Assembly (NCBI RefSeq): GCF_028201475.1
Contig: NZ_CP116383.1
Coordinates: forward strand, 1,426,001-1,490,000
DNA: 64,000 bases
Reading direction: 5' to 3'
DNA from: Vibrio sp. SCSIO 43137
Lineage (GTDB): Bacteria > Pseudomonadota > Gammaproteobacteria > Enterobacterales > Vibrionaceae
The translations under genes and the position numbers were made by a program. Below are positions 30,545 through 39,800 of this stretch, piece by piece; within the stretch, counting starts at the first letter, position 1; each line of letters opens with the position of its first letter. A model generated the notes under the pieces. The model saw only the letters and a program-made list of their open reading frames with translations, did no database searches and had not been told where the DNA came from.

Positions 30545-30712
30545 TTTAGTCCGTTCTTTCGCAGGTTTTGACACACTTTCTGATACTGATTAAAAAGATT
30601 AGCAGTCTGCAAGGTTTTGTTCATATTTCAAATGTTGTAAAGTGACCGCAATCATAAAAATCAGAACGAAACCCGTACTGTAGGACTCAGTGAAGTTGGG
30701 GCAGGAAGCAAG

Positions 30713-33700
30713 ATGTTACCAAGACTAGAAAATAGCAACAGTGTTGATCCCGTCGTTATTAAGTTACTCAATGATCTAAAAGTTAAAGGTTTTTTGGGTG
30801 ATATCGAAACTCAGTATAGCAGCCGCTTAGCCGTTGCGACTGACAACAGTATTTATCAGCAACTGCCTCAGGCGGTTGTCCATCCTAAAGCAACAGAAGA
30901 TATCGTTTTACTCGGTAAACTGTTGTGCAATCAGGAATATGAAAGAGTTACCGTTTCGCCACGGGGCGGTGGTACCGGCACCAATGGTCAGTCACTGACT
31001 CCCGGAATAGTGGTGGATCTCTCCCGCCATATGAATAAGGTTCTGGAAATCAATCAGCAGGAAGGCTGGGTGCGGGTTCAGACCGGAATCATCAAAGACC
31101 AGCTCAATGATGCTATCAGGCCATACGGCTATTTCTTCTCTCCGGAACTCTCAACCAGCAACCGGGCAACACTAGGCGGAATGATTAATACTGACGCGTC
31201 CGGTCAGGGCTCGTTGGTGTACGGAAAAACCTCCGATCACGTTCTCTCTCTTCAGGCGGTATTTGCCGATGGTTCTCAGTTTGAAACCGACGGTTCAAAA
31301 GGGCTTCCTCAGCAAGGAGAGTTGGCTTATCAGGCTTTTGAGATAGCTGAGCAGGTCTGCCGGGAGAACAGAGAGGAGATTTGCGCTAAGTTTCCGCCTC
31401 TCAGCCGCTTTCTGACCGGGTATGATCTGAAAAATGCCCTGAGTGAAAGTGGTGAGTTTGATCTGACGCGGATTTTATGTGGCTCTGAAGGCTCCCTCGC
31501 GTTTATAACTGAGGCAAAGCTGAACCTGACACCGATTCCCGAGAAACGTGTTCTGGTTAATGTAAAGTATGACAGTTTTGATTCGGCACTAAGAACTGCT
31601 CCGTTACTGGTTGAAGCCAATGCACTGTCGGTTGAGACTGTAGACTCAAGAGTACTTAATCTGGCTAAGCAGGATATTGTCTGGAATAGCGTCAGCGAAC
31701 TTCTTACCGATGTTCCGGATAAAGAGATGCTGGGCATTAATATTGTTGAGTTTGCCGGAAATGATAGTGAAGAGATCACGGCTGCCGTTGAGCGCCTGAC
31801 GGGTATTCTGGATGGTATGGCAGAAAAGCAGCAGCAGGGCATTATCGGCTATCAGGTTTGTGATGATCTTGCCAGTATCGGCCGCATCTACAATATGCGT
31901 AAAAAAGCGGTGGGGTTGCTTGGTGCAACGGAAGGTAAAGCAAAACCTATCGCCTTTGTTGAAGATACTTGTGTGCCACCGGAAAATCTGGCGGACTTTA
32001 TTGCTGAGTTCCGTGAGCTGTTGGACAGCAAATCCCTGCAGTACGGTATGTTCGGCCATGTTGATTCCGGGGTACTGCATGTTCGTCCTGCCTTAGACCT
32101 GTGTGATCCTCTACAAGAGCAGCTAATGCTGGAGATCTCTGATCATGTTGTAAAACTGGTTGCCAAATATGGCGGCCTGATGTGGGGAGAGCATGGAAAA
32201 GGCTACCGTTCAGAATATGGCCCGGAGTTTTTCGGTGATTCACTGTTTTATCAGCTAAGAAGAGTTAAAACGGCCTTCGATCCTCATAACAAAATGAACC
32301 CGGGCAAGATATGTACTCCCCTTGAATCCGGTGCCGAACTGGTCAAAGTGGACGGAACTAAGCGGGCCCATTTTGACCGTCAGATAGATGTAAAAGTTCG
32401 CGACAGCTTCCGTCAGGCAATGGAGTGTAACGGCAACGGTCTCTGCTTTAATTACGATACCAGTTCACCAATGTGTCCATCAATGAAGGTTACTGCTGAC
32501 AGGCGTCACTCTCCTAAAGGGCGTGCCGGTCTGGTGAGGGAGTGGCTGAGGCAACTGACTGATCAGGGTATTGATATTCTGGATTTAGAGAATAATTCCC
32601 TGCAGAAAAGCCCGACAATAAAGCAGATGCTGGACAGAGTAACAAACAGCGTTAATAAACGACATGAGTATGACTTCTCTCATGAAGTCTATGATGCCAT
32701 GAATGGCTGTCTTGCCTGTAAGGCGTGTGGCACTCAGTGTCCTATCAAGGTCGATGTACCAAGTTTCAGAGCCCGCTTCCTTAACCTCTACTATTCGCGC
32801 TATCAGCGGCCGGCAAAAGACTATCTTGTGGCCAATATTGAGACCATGCTGCCTGTGATGGCTAAAGTACCGAAAGTGGTGAATGCGGCTCTCTCACAGT
32901 CCTGGGTACAGAAGCTGACAGCGTCAACAGTCGGCTATATAGATGCGCCTCTGCTCTCCACTCCGGTACTGGCGAAACGGATTGCTGATTATCCGACCAA
33001 GTTATTTGATATGCAGGCTCTGGCGTCACTTTCAGCAGAGGAGCGTGAGCAACATGTATTGATTGTTCAGGACCCGTTCACTTCTTTCTATGAAGCTGAG
33101 GTTGTGGCTGATTTTGTTGCGTTGCTGGAGAGAATTGGCAAGAAGCCGGTAATTTTACCCTTTAAACCAAATGGTAAAGCGCAACATATTAAAGGCTTTT
33201 TAAAGCAGTTTACTGATACCGCCAGAACAACGTCTGGTTTTCTTAATATGGTCGCTGACCTTAATATTCCAATGGTCGGCGTTGACCCCGCATTGGTGCT
33301 CTGCTATCGCGATGAATATAAAGATATTCTTGCTGAGGGCAGGGGAGAGTTTCATGTGGCGAATGTACATGAGTACCTGCTACAAACCCTTGATAGCCTG
33401 AAAGTAGGCAACCCGTCCGATCAGGCGCCTTGGTATCTGTTTGCTCACTGTACCGAGAAAACACGTATGCCGAATGCTGAAAAAGAGTGGCAGACTATTT
33501 TCAAATTCTTTGGTGGTGTACTTGAGAGTGTTCCTGTTGGTTGCTGTGGTATGGCGGGTACTTTTGGTCATGAACTGGATAAGTATCAGATGTCGAAAGA
33601 TATCTATGATCTGAGCTGGAGTGGTCAAATGGAGAAGTTGCCGAAAGAGCGCTGTCTGGTCTCTGGTTACTCCTGTCGTAGTCAGGTAAAACGCTTTGAA

Positions 33701-33754
33701 CAGCAAAAAGTCAGACATCCGCTACAGGCATTACTGAGCCTGACGGAAAACTAA
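30713..33754 (+). CDS. ydiJ: FAD-binding and Fe-S oxidoreductase YdiJ (D-2-hydroxyacid dehydrogenase)
   Basis: A 1013-aa protein. It begins with an FAD-binding PCMH domain (about 45-270; VSPRGGGTGTNGQSLTPGIVVDLSRHMNK). An FAD-linked oxidase C-terminal region follows, ending GGLMWGEHGKGYRSEYGPEFFG and FDPHNKMNPGKIC. The Fe-S part has cysteine clusters CNGNGLCFNYDTSSPMCPS and CLACKACGTQCP, and a C-terminal CCG-type region contains VGCCGMAGTFGHE. This layout and length match E. coli YdiJ, reported to oxidise D-2-hydroxyglutarate; the exact substrate here is inferred. It stands upstream of a small methyltransferase gene 21 bases away. Confidence 0.9.
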   Translation: MLPRLENSNSVDPVVIKLLNDLKVKGFLGDIETQYSSRLAVATDNSIYQQLPQAVVHPKATEDIVLLGKLLCNQEYERVTVSPRGGGTGTNGQSLTPGIVVDLSRHMNKVLEINQQEGWVRVQTGIIKDQLNDAIRPYGYFFSPELSTSNRATLGGMINTDASGQGSLVYGKTSDHVLSLQAVFADGSQFETDGSKGLPQQGELAYQAFEIAEQVCRENREEICAKFPPLSRFLTGYDLKNALSESGEFDLTRILCGSEGSLAFITEAKLNLTPIPEKRVLVNVKYDSFDSALRTAPLLVEANALSVETVDSRVLNLAKQDIVWNSVSELLTDVPDKEMLGINIVEFAGNDSEEITAAVERLTGILDGMAEKQQQGIIGYQVCDDLASIGRIYNMRKKAVGLLGATEGKAKPIAFVEDTCVPPENLADFIAEFRELLDSKSLQYGMFGHVDSGVLHVRPALDLCDPLQEQLMLEISDHVVKLVAKYGGLMWGEHGKGYRSEYGPEFFGDSLFYQLRRVKTAFDPHNKMNPGKICTPLESGAELVKVDGTKRAHFDRQIDVKVRDSFRQAMECNGNGLCFNYDTSSPMCPSMKVTADRRHSPKGRAGLVREWLRQLTDQGIDILDLENNSLQKSPTIKQMLDRVTNSVNKRHEYDFSHEVYDAMNGCLACKACGTQCPIKVDVPSFRARFLNLYYSRYQRPAKDYLVANIETMLPVMAKVPKVVNAALSQSWVQKLTASTVGYIDAPLLSTPVLAKRIADYPTKLFDMQALASLSAEEREQHVLIVQDPFTSFYEAEVVADFVALLERIGKKPVILPFKPNGKAQHIKGFLKQFTDTARTTSGFLNMVADLNIPMVGVDPALVLCYRDEYKDILAEGRGEFHVANVHEYLLQTLDSLKVGNPSDQAPWYLFAHCTEKTRMPNAEKEWQTIFKFFGGVLESVPVGCCGMAGTFGHELDKYQMSKDIYDLSWSGQMEKLPKERCLVSGYSCRSQVKRFEQQKVRHPLQALLSLTEN

Positions 33755-33775
33755 CAGCAAGTTGCGGAGAAAGAG

Positions 33776-34234
33776 ATGGATAAACTTGAGCTAAAAGTAC
33801 CACCTGTAGCGGTTTTTATTGTTTCTCTGCTGCTTATCTATCTGGCTGATAAGGTTAACACCTTTGATATTGAGTTGCCGTTTAGCTGGCTTGTGTTTGC
33901 CGTTTGCTTTGTTGCCAGCGGCTATTTTGGCCTGAGTGGTATCTGGGCATTTAAAAAGGCCGGTACCACGGTTAACCCGGTAGAGATAGAGAAAGCCAGC
34001 GCAGTTGTTGATAGTGGTGTATATAGGTTTAGCCGTAACCCTATGTATCTTGGTTTGCTGTTACTTCTGATTGGCTATGGTTATCTGCAGCAAAACCTAT
34101 TGAGCCTGCTGGTTTCAGTTTTGTTTGTGCTGTATATGAACCGTTTTCAGATCACTCCTGAAGAGAGCTTTTTGCAGCTTAAGTTCGCGGATGATTACAC
34201 TCGCTATAAGGAAAAGGTAAGACGCTGGATATAG
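33776..34234 (+). CDS. Isoprenylcysteine carboxyl methyltransferase-like (ICMT/PEMT) membrane protein
   Basis: A 152-aa protein with about four membrane helices. The C-terminal half has the family motif GVYRFSRNPMYLGLLLLLIGYGYLQQNLL and ends with PEESFLQLKFADDYTRYKEKVRRWI, the pattern used by this family for AdoMet binding. Bacterial members rarely have known substrates; prenylated proteins are not expected here. It follows ydiJ with GGAGAAAG before the ATG and is likely cotranscribed with it. Confidence 0.8.
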   Translation: MDKLELKVPPVAVFIVSLLLIYLADKVNTFDIELPFSWLVFAVCFVASGYFGLSGIWAFKKAGTTVNPVEIEKASAVVDSGVYRFSRNPMYLGLLLLLIGYGYLQQNLLSLLVSVLFVLYMNRFQITPEESFLQLKFADDYTRYKEKVRRWI

Positions 34235-34245
34235 TTGAAAAAAGT

Positions 34246-34271
34246 AAAAGGCCTGCTAAAAAGCAGGCCTT
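34246..34271. terminator. Terminator between converging ICMT-like and DUF3581 genes
   Basis: Perfect 10-bp stem AAGGCCTGCT/AGCAGGCCTT with an AAAA loop. The minus strand has TTTTACTTTTTT after it; the plus strand is less T-rich. Confidence 0.75.
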
Positions 34272-34294
34272 ACTAATTTGATCGGATAATTTGC

Positions 34295-35020
34295 TTATGC
34301 AGCAGCATCCAGTTTTTGCAGGAAAGCTTCTTTACACTCAAAGAAGTATTCCACTAGCTGATCGATAGCTTGCTGATCGTATGGACGAAGGCCGCTGGCA
34401 ACCATACGCTTAACGCCTTTACCTACTATATTGCCATCTTCTTTAAAATCAAAATTAAGTGTTACAACACCACGTTTACCGTCTACGTCAAAAGTGGCAC
34501 CGGCAAACTCTACTTCAGGGTGAGTAATATCCATACGGTCAAACTCTACTTCCATACTTTCGTAGATCACTAACGGGCGCTGGCAATTGATCATCATCTG
34601 CTGCTCTTCCATCAGCGGAACCATAATATGAGGGAAGTTCATGCCAGAGAACTGCACATAGCTTTTCACTACATGTTCGATAAATTCAGGGTTGTGGTTT
34701 ACTTCACCCTGATGCTGCATATGCAGGTACTCTTTACCTTTTTCATCTACCAGAGAGCTGTCATTTTCGCCTCTCTCTTCAATGTGTAGTGCTACTCCGT
34801 CACTGACCATACCGGAGAAGTCAAAACGCATCTTCTGGCTGATACCTTCTTTTTTCAGCAGAACGGCAAACAGTAGATCGCCCGGAACGCAAAAACGTTT
34901 GTTATCTTCGTCATGGATAGGGTTAAAGTCGCCCGCTACCTTTTTGGCAAAGTGGCTTGCCTGTTGGCGGGTAAACTGAAACTGTTCGTTACTTACTGAA
35001 AAATAGGGATTTAGAAACAT
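34295..35020 (-). CDS. DUF3581 family protein with a MaoC-like motif
   Basis: A 241-aa soluble protein. The start at 35020 (MFLNPYFSV) is preferred over a Met 14 codons upstream because the family begins there. Residues 23-45 contain KKVAGDFNPIHDEDNKRFCVPGDL, close to the GD-x-NPIH active-site motif of MaoC/hot-dog-fold hydratases. DUF3581 has no assigned function; a hot-dog enzyme acting on thioesters is a reasonable guess from this motif. The gene is single and ends at a shared terminator. Confidence 0.8.
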   Translation of the reverse strand: MFLNPYFSVSNEQFQFTRQQASHFAKKVAGDFNPIHDEDNKRFCVPGDLLFAVLLKKEGISQKMRFDFSGMVSDGVALHIEERGENDSSLVDEKGKEYLHMQHQGEVNHNPEFIEHVVKSYVQFSGMNFPHIMVPLMEEQQMMINCQRPLVIYESMEVEFDRMDITHPEVEFAGATFDVDGKRGVVTLNFDFKEDGNIVGKGVKRMVASGLRPYDQQAIDQLVEYFFECKEAFLQKLDAAA

Positions 35021-35205
35021 AATTTTCTTTATATAGCCAAAAAACGGGGTAATTATATACAAAATAACTGAGTCAATGGTCTATCCAGTGCCACAGCATC
35101 AGATATGTAATGACAATCATATAGTGTGACGGAGTATTTTGCAGAAAAAATAAATAGATTTTCATTTCAGCAGCTAAATAGTTGTACCTAAATATGCGTC
35201 ACTTC

Positions 35206-35296
35206 GGCAAATATCGAACAAAAACACGCGTAAACCCATCCATGGGGCTCCGCCGCGCCATCCTTGGCGCGGAGGGTTTGTTTTTCGATATCTGCC
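35206..35296. repeat. Folded palindromic element with two inner hairpins
   Basis: The outer arms (35206-35225 and about 35276-35296) are imperfect inverted copies. Inside are CCCAT-CC-ATGGG (35235-35246) and a GC-rich stem CCGCGCC/GGCGCGG (35253-35259 with 35266-35272). The element has much higher GC than its surroundings. It lies in the 401-base gap before yqfB, which otherwise holds no gene I can support. It looks like a MITE/REP-type dispersed element or a structured RNA. Confidence 0.6.
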
Positions 35297-35421
35297 TGAT
35301 GACAAAATCTGGAGCACAATTAAGAACCGTTATTTAGAGCTTTTTTGATTAAATCCAGAGAGAAACGCAACAACAGTGGTAAACTTGCTGCGCAAAAATA
35401 GCATTAACAGGAAATATACTC

Positions 35422-35739
35422 GTGTCTCATCCAACTGAAATGACCTTTTTCAAACGCTTTGTCAGCGATATTTTGTCGGGCAAAAAAGTAATCACCATCA
35501 GAGATGAAAGTGAGAACAACTATCTGCCGGGAAGTACCGTAGAAGTAAGTACCTTCGAAGAGAATCAGTGGTTTTGTCGTCTGAAAATAACCAAGGTTGA
35601 ACCGATACTGTTTGATGAATTGACCGATTATCACGCCAGTCAGGAGAATATGACTCTTCAGCAGTTAAAGGAGATTATTGCTGAAATCTATCCCGGCATA
35701 AGTAAGTTATGGGTTATCTCATATCAATTAGCCGAATAG
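35422..35739 (+). CDS. yqfB: ASCH-domain N4-acetylcytidine amidohydrolase YqfB
   Basis: A 105-aa protein of the ASCH fold. The start region TFFKRFVSDILSGKKVITIRDESENNY, then PGSTVEVSTFEENQWFCRLKI, and the ending ISKLWVISYQLAE match E. coli YqfB, which hydrolyses N4-acetylcytidine. The Lys near residue 21 and the Thr and Glu next to it, used for catalysis in YqfB, are present (GKKVITIRDES). Translation begins at GTG, with AGGA upstream. It is a single gene ahead of thrS. Confidence 0.85.
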   Translation: MSHPTEMTFFKRFVSDILSGKKVITIRDESENNYLPGSTVEVSTFEENQWFCRLKITKVEPILFDELTDYHASQENMTLQQLKEIIAEIYPGISKLWVISYQLAE

Positions 35740-35829
35740 ATTGATAATTTATTCGCCGCTTCTCTTTGCATTTCAATTATTAGCGAGTAAAATCCCCCTC
35801 TTGGTGAATCTCCGGTATACGTATTACTG

Positions 35830-35895
35830 AGTGAGGTTCACTGAGCAAATTATTCAATTTACCAAAACTAACATGTGTTGCTTGGTACGCAACAC
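35830..35895 (+). promoter_or_regulatory. thrS leader: hairpins including a tRNA-Thr anticodon-arm mimic
   Basis: Two hairpins precede thrS. The first is AGTGA/TCACT with loop GGT (35830-35842). The second has a 7-bp stem GTGTTGC/GCAACAC (35875-35881 with 35889-35895) and a 7-base loop TTGGTAC. Read as an anticodon loop, this is U32-U33-GGU-A37-C38, the anticodon of tRNA-Thr. It ends seven bases before AAGGAAC, the ribosome-binding site. This resembles the E. coli thrS translational operator bound by ThrRS. Confidence 0.8.
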
Positions 35896-35912
35896 CACTG
35901 TAAGGAACTAAC

Positions 35913-37838
35913 ATGCCTGTAATTACTCTTCCTGACGGTAGTCAACGTCAATTTGATAACCCTGTTTCAACTATGGATGTTGCTGCATCTATCGGCCCTG
36001 GTCTTGCTAAAGCAACCATTGCCGGCCGTGTTGATGGCAACCGTGTTGATGCCTGTGACCTGATTGAAAACGATGCAAGTCTGGAGATCATCACTACTAA
36101 AGATGAAGATGGACTGGAAATTGTTCGTCACTCCTGTGCTCACCTGCTTGGTCATGCAATTAAACAGCTGTTCCCTGAAACGAAAATGGCTATCGGTCCA
36201 ACCATTGATAGCGGTTTTTATTACGATATCGATCTTGAGCGCTCTCTGACTCAAGAAGATCTTGATGCGCTGGAAAAGCGTATGAAAGAGCTGGCGAAAA
36301 CCAAGTATCAGGTTATCAAAAAGAACGTTAGCTGGCAGGAAGCGCGCGATACTTTTGAAGCGCGTGGCGAGAGCTACAAAATGGAAATTCTGGATGAAAA
36401 CGTCTCTAAAGATGACCGTCCGGGACTTTACCACCATGAAGAATATATCGATATGTGTCGTGGTCCTCACGTACCACATATGGGATTCTGTCAGCACTTT
36501 ACTCTGCTGAATGTTGCCGGCGCATACTGGCGTGGTAACAGCGATAACAAAATGCTTCAGCGTATCTACGGTACGGCTTTTCATGATAAGAAAGCACTGA
36601 AAGCGCATCTGACTCGTCTGGAAGAAGCCGCTAAGCGTGACCACCGTAAAATCGGTAAACAACTTGACCTGTTCCATATGCAGCAGGAAGCACCGGGTAT
36701 GGTGTTCTGGCATCATAACGGCTGGTCAATCTTCCGCGATCTGGAAGTGTTTGTCCGCGCCAAGCTGGATGAGTACGGCTATCAGGAAGTAAAAGGTCCT
36801 CTGATGATGGACCGTGTACTGTGGGAGCGCTCTGGTCACTGGGACAAGTATGCAGATGCCATGTTTACAACCAGCTCAGAGAACCGTGAGTACGCAATCA
36901 AACCAATGAACTGTCCGGGACATGTTCAGATCTTTAACCAGGGCCTGAAATCTTACCGTGACCTGCCTCTGCGTATGGCTGAGTTCGGTTCATGTCACCG
37001 TAACGAGCCATCTGGTGCTCTACACGGTCTGATGCGTGTACGCGGATTCACTCAGGATGATGCTCACGTATTCTGTACGGAAGACCAGATTCAGTCTGAA
37101 GTGACTGAATGTATCAAGATGGTTTATGACGTATACAAGACATTCGGCTTTGAAGAGATTGAAGTTAAGCTTTCTACCCGTCCTGAAAAGCGTGTAGGTA
37201 GTGATGAAATTTGGGACCGTTCAGAAGAAGCACTGAAAGAGTCGCTGGAAAATCTGGATATCAAATATGAGATTCAGGAAGGCGAGGGTGCATTCTACGG
37301 ACCTAAAATCGAGTTTACCCTGCATGACTGTCTGGATCGCGCATGGCAATGTGGTACGGTTCAGCTAGACTTCAACTTGCCGGGTCGTTTAGGTGCAACT
37401 TATGTTGGTGAAAATAACGAGAGATTAATTCCTGTTATGATTCACCGTGCTATTTTAGGCTCGTTAGAGCGCTTTATCGGTATTCTTATTGAAGAATATG
37501 CAGGTTTCTTCCCGACCTGGCTTGCTCCTGAGCAGGCAGTGATTATGAATATCACTGACAAACAGGCTGAATACGTTAAAGAAGTAGCAAATAAATTGCA
37601 AAAATCAGGATTTAGAGTCAAACCAGACTTGAGAAATGAGAAGATAGGCTTTAAAATCCGCGAACATACTTTAAAACGTGTGCCGTATATGCTCGTTTGT
37701 GGTGACCAGGAGATGGAAGCCGGCGAAATCGCAGTACGTACTCGTAAGGGCAAGGACCTGGGTAAGTTTAAGGTTGAAGACTTTATTAGTCACCTTGAAC
37801 AAGAGGTTTCAAGCCGTAAGCTTAATCTGGAGGAATAA
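35913..37838 (+). CDS. thrS: Threonine--tRNA ligase
   Basis: A 641-aa class II synthetase. It has the N-terminal TGS domain (1-60), an editing domain with [13 protein letters not shown] near residue 74, and the class II core with [45 protein letters not shown] and the zinc-site residues (Cys in NCPGH, later His). The C-terminal anticodon-binding domain ends [13 protein letters not shown]. The start follows AAGGAAC directly after the anticodon-like hairpin, so autogenous translational control is expected. infC starts four bases after the thrS stop. Confidence 0.97.
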   Translation: MPVITLPDGSQRQFDNPVSTMDVAASIGPGLAKATIAGRVDGNRVDACDLIENDASLEIITTKDEDGLEIVRHSCAHLLGHAIKQLFPETKMAIGPTIDSGFYYDIDLERSLTQEDLDALEKRMKELAKTKYQVIKKNVSWQEARDTFEARGESYKMEILDENVSKDDRPGLYHHEEYIDMCRGPHVPHMGFCQHFTLLNVAGAYWRGNSDNKMLQRIYGTAFHDKKALKAHLTRLEEAAKRDHRKIGKQLDLFHMQQEAPGMVFWHHNGWSIFRDLEVFVRAKLDEYGYQEVKGPLMMDRVLWERSGHWDKYADAMFTTSSENREYAIKPMNCPGHVQIFNQGLKSYRDLPLRMAEFGSCHRNEPSGALHGLMRVRGFTQDDAHVFCTEDQIQSEVTECIKMVYDVYKTFGFEEIEVKLSTRPEKRVGSDEIWDRSEEALKESLENLDIKYEIQEGEGAFYGPKIEFTLHDCLDRAWQCGTVQLDFNLPGRLGATYVGENNERLIPVMIHRAILGSLERFIGILIEEYAGFFPTWLAPEQAVIMNITDKQAEYVKEVANKLQKSGFRVKPDLRNEKIGFKIREHTLKRVPYMLVCGDQEMEAGEIAVRTRKGKDLGKFKVEDFISHLEQEVSSRKLNLEE

Positions 37839-37841
37839 ACT

Positions 37842-38393
37842 ATTAAAGGCGGAAGACGTGGCCAACAACCGGCCAAACAAAACCAGCACCGTTTAAACGG
37901 TGAAATTCGTGGCGTTCGTGAAGTTCGTTTAACTGGCGCAGATGGTGAATCAGTAGGTGTCGTAAAGATTGCTGAAGCATTAGAAGCTGCCGCAGAAGCT
38001 GGTATGGATCTTGTTGAGATCAGCCCTAACGCCGAGCCACCAGTTTGTCGTGTGATGGACTATGGCAAGTTCCTCTTCGAAAAGAGCAAAGCTGCTAAAG
38101 AGCAGAAGAAGAAGCAAAAGCAGGTTCAGATTAAGGAAGTTAAATTCCGTCCTGGAACTGATATTGGAGACTATCAGGTAAAACTACGCAACCTGACCCG
38201 TTTCCTTGAAGACGGCAACAAAGTGAAGGTAACAATTCGCTTCCGTGGCCGCGAAATGGCACACCAAGAGATTGGCGTTGATGTTCTGAATCGTCTGAAA
38301 GAGGACACTGTTGATTTAGCAGTAGTAGAATCTTTCCCGACCAGAATTGAAGGTCGTCAAATGATCATGGTGCTAGCCCCTAAGAAGAAGTAA
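37842..38393 (+). CDS. infC: Translation initiation factor IF-3 (ATT start)
   Basis: A 183-aa factor that checks start-codon selection on the 30S subunit. The start is the rare ATT at 37842 ([12 protein letters not shown]...[12 protein letters not shown]), with GGAGG at 37829-37833, as in E. coli infC. An ATG at 38004 would cut off the N-domain. The N-domain is followed by the lysine-rich linker ([22 protein letters not shown]) and the C-domain ending VLAPKKK. The rare start is the known basis of IF3 self-regulation. It is second in thrS-infC-rpmI-rplT. Confidence 0.95.
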   Translation: MKGGRRGQQPAKQNQHRLNGEIRGVREVRLTGADGESVGVVKIAEALEAAAEAGMDLVEISPNAEPPVCRVMDYGKFLFEKSKAAKEQKKKQKQVQIKEVKFRPGTDIGDYQVKLRNLTRFLEDGNKVKVTIRFRGREMAHQEIGVDVLNRLKEDTVDLAVVESFPTRIEGRQMIMVLAPKKK

Positions 38394-38416
38394 CTAACGG
38401 CTTGCAAGTAATACAG

Positions 38417-38446
38417 CCCTGTAGCTGTTAAGGCTACGGGGTTTTA
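38417..38446 (+). promoter_or_regulatory. Attenuator-like hairpin between infC and rpmI
   Basis: Stem CCCTGTAGC/GCTACGGGG with a 7-base loop, followed by TTTTATT. It lies between infC and rpmI in a family where L20 represses rpmI-rplT. A role in attenuation is inferred. Confidence 0.6.
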
Positions 38447-38498
38447 TTCGCCCTGGTTACTATGTTTATTAACAACTAACAATGCGGAGTTCTTCATC

Positions 38499-38693
38499 AT
38501 GCCTAAGATGAAAACCAACAGAGGTGCTGCTAAGCGTTTCAAGAAAACAGCTGGTGGTATTAAGTACAAGCACGCTACAAAACGTCACATCCTGACCAAG
38601 CGTACTACTAAGAACAAGCGTCAGCTTCGTCCAAATGCAATCCTTCCTAAGTGTGAAGTAGCTGCAGTTGTTCGTATGCTTCCATACGCATAA
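38499..38693 (+). CDS. rpmI: 50S ribosomal protein L35
   Basis: A 64-aa basic protein beginning [17 protein letters not shown] and ending [19 protein letters not shown], the standard L35 sequence and length. It starts at ATG after GCGGAG, 53 bases after the infC attenuator-like hairpin, and is followed by rplT after 41 bases. Likely repressed by L20 as in E. coli. Confidence 0.97.
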   Translation: MPKMKTNRGAAKRFKKTAGGIKYKHATKRHILTKRTTKNKRQLRPNAILPKCEVAAVVRMLPYA

Positions 38694-38734
38694 TTCTTTT
38701 TAGTTTATTAATCGTTTAGTTTAGGAGAGACAAC

Positions 38735-39088
38735 ATGCCTCGCGTAAAACGTGGTGTACAAGCTCGTGCATCTCACAAGAAAGTTCTAAAGCAAGCTAAA
38801 GGTTACTACGGTGCACGTTCACGTGTATATCGTGTAGCTTTTCAGGCAGTTACTAAAGCTGGTCAATATGCATACCGTGACCGTCGCGCTAAGAAGCGTC
38901 AGTTCCGTCAACTATGGATCGCTCGTATTAACGCTGCTTCTCGTCAGAATGGTCTATCTTACAGCCGTTTCATCAACGGTCTTAAGAAAGCTTCTATCGA
39001 GATCGATCGTAAGATCCTTGCTGATATCGCTGTATTCGACAAAGCTGCTTTCGCAGTACTTGTTGAAAAAGCGAAAGCTGCTCTTTAA
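38735..39088 (+). CDS. rplT: 50S ribosomal protein L20
   Basis: A 117-aa 23S rRNA-binding protein needed early in 50S assembly and, in E. coli, the repressor of its own operon. [30 protein letters not shown] at the start and the [30 protein letters not shown] core are unmistakable. Good AGGAGA precedes the ATG. A strong terminator follows and closes the thrS-infC-rpmI-rplT unit. Confidence 0.98.
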   Translation: MPRVKRGVQARASHKKVLKQAKGYYGARSRVYRVAFQAVTKAGQYAYRDRRAKKRQFRQLWIARINAASRQNGLSYSRFINGLKKASIEIDRKILADIAVFDKAAFAVLVEKAKAAL

Positions 39089-39113
39089 TCAGAGCTGCTG
39101 TAAAGGCTTTTAA

Positions 39114-39139
39114 AAAGAGACCTTAGGGTCTCTTTTTTT
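39114..39139 (+). terminator. Terminator after rplT
   Basis: Stem AGAGACC/GGGTCTCT with TTA loop, followed by a run of T. Confidence 0.88.
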
Positions 39140-39180
39140 ATAGCTGAACAAAAGTCTTCTGACTGGCTGGGCTAAACTTA

Positions 39181-39408
39181 ATGTCAGCGAAAAGTGTTAC
39201 CTATGGAGTGAGTGTGAAAAATCCCACAGCAAAGGGTGAAGAGTCGCAGGTGGAGTCGCCCTGTATCAGGCACTGCTGTCTGGATGAGCAGGACATTTGT
39301 GTCGGTTGTTTCAGAAGCCTTGATGAGATTATTAACTGGTCTGCCAGCAACAATAGTCAGCGACAGCAGATACTGGAGAGATGCTTAACACGACAACAAA
39401 AAACATAA
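39181..39408 (+). CDS. DUF1289 family protein
   Basis: A 75-aa protein with the DUF1289 cysteine pattern: SPCIRHCCLDEQDICVGCFRSLDEIINW, four family cysteines plus one extra. Members are small and their function is not known; metal binding is likely from the spacing. The ATG at 39181 has no strong ribosome site, and a GTG in frame 30 bases later is an alternative. It is 34 bases upstream of the Rof-like gene, so the two may be cotranscribed. Confidence 0.8.
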   Translation: MSAKSVTYGVSVKNPTAKGEESQVESPCIRHCCLDEQDICVGCFRSLDEIINWSASNNSQRQQILERCLTRQQKT

Positions 39409-39442
39409 GCATGTTCTCACGGAAGTAGGATATGGAGAGTTT

Positions 39443-39688
39443 ATGATTAGCTGCAATCTTTATGATTATATTGAAATAGCCTGTATGCACAGATATCCGC
39501 TGAAAATCACTATGCAAAGTTCTGATGTTATTGAAGGCGTGGCACTGGATACTTCGCTGGACAGCGAGCGCAATGAGTGCATTAAGATTCAGCAGGAGGA
39601 TAAGATCAGACTGGTTGTTTTGCAACAGATAACCGAGATGGAAGTACTAAAGCATAATCCCCATTTTAGCCATGTCAGGTTCAGCTAA
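39443..39688 (+). CDS. rof: Rho-binding antiterminator family protein (Rof/YaeO-like)
   Basis: An 81-aa protein matching the YaeO/Rof fold, which binds Rho and blocks its RNA binding: MISCNLYDYIEIACMHRYPLKITMQ at the start, GVALDTSLDSERNECIKIQQEDKIRLVVLQQITEMEV following. In E. coli Rof lowers Rho-dependent termination. Sequence identity looks modest but the small size and strand pattern fit. GGAGA lies just upstream of the ATG. Confidence 0.75.
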   Translation: MISCNLYDYIEIACMHRYPLKITMQSSDVIEGVALDTSLDSERNECIKIQQEDKIRLVVLQQITEMEVLKHNPHFSHVRFS

Positions 39689-39800
39689 TATTTCTACTGA
39701 ATAAAGCAGTAGATATAGAGCACTGCTTCTCTGTTTTCGGTTTACAGAAAGGAAGAAAGCCCTTGCGGGCCTTCGTAAACGGAGTATTTTTTAAACCAAC

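Noticed and set aside
38693..39088. Plus-strand frame at 38868-39113 overlapping rplT
   Set aside because: Alternative-frame shadow of L20.
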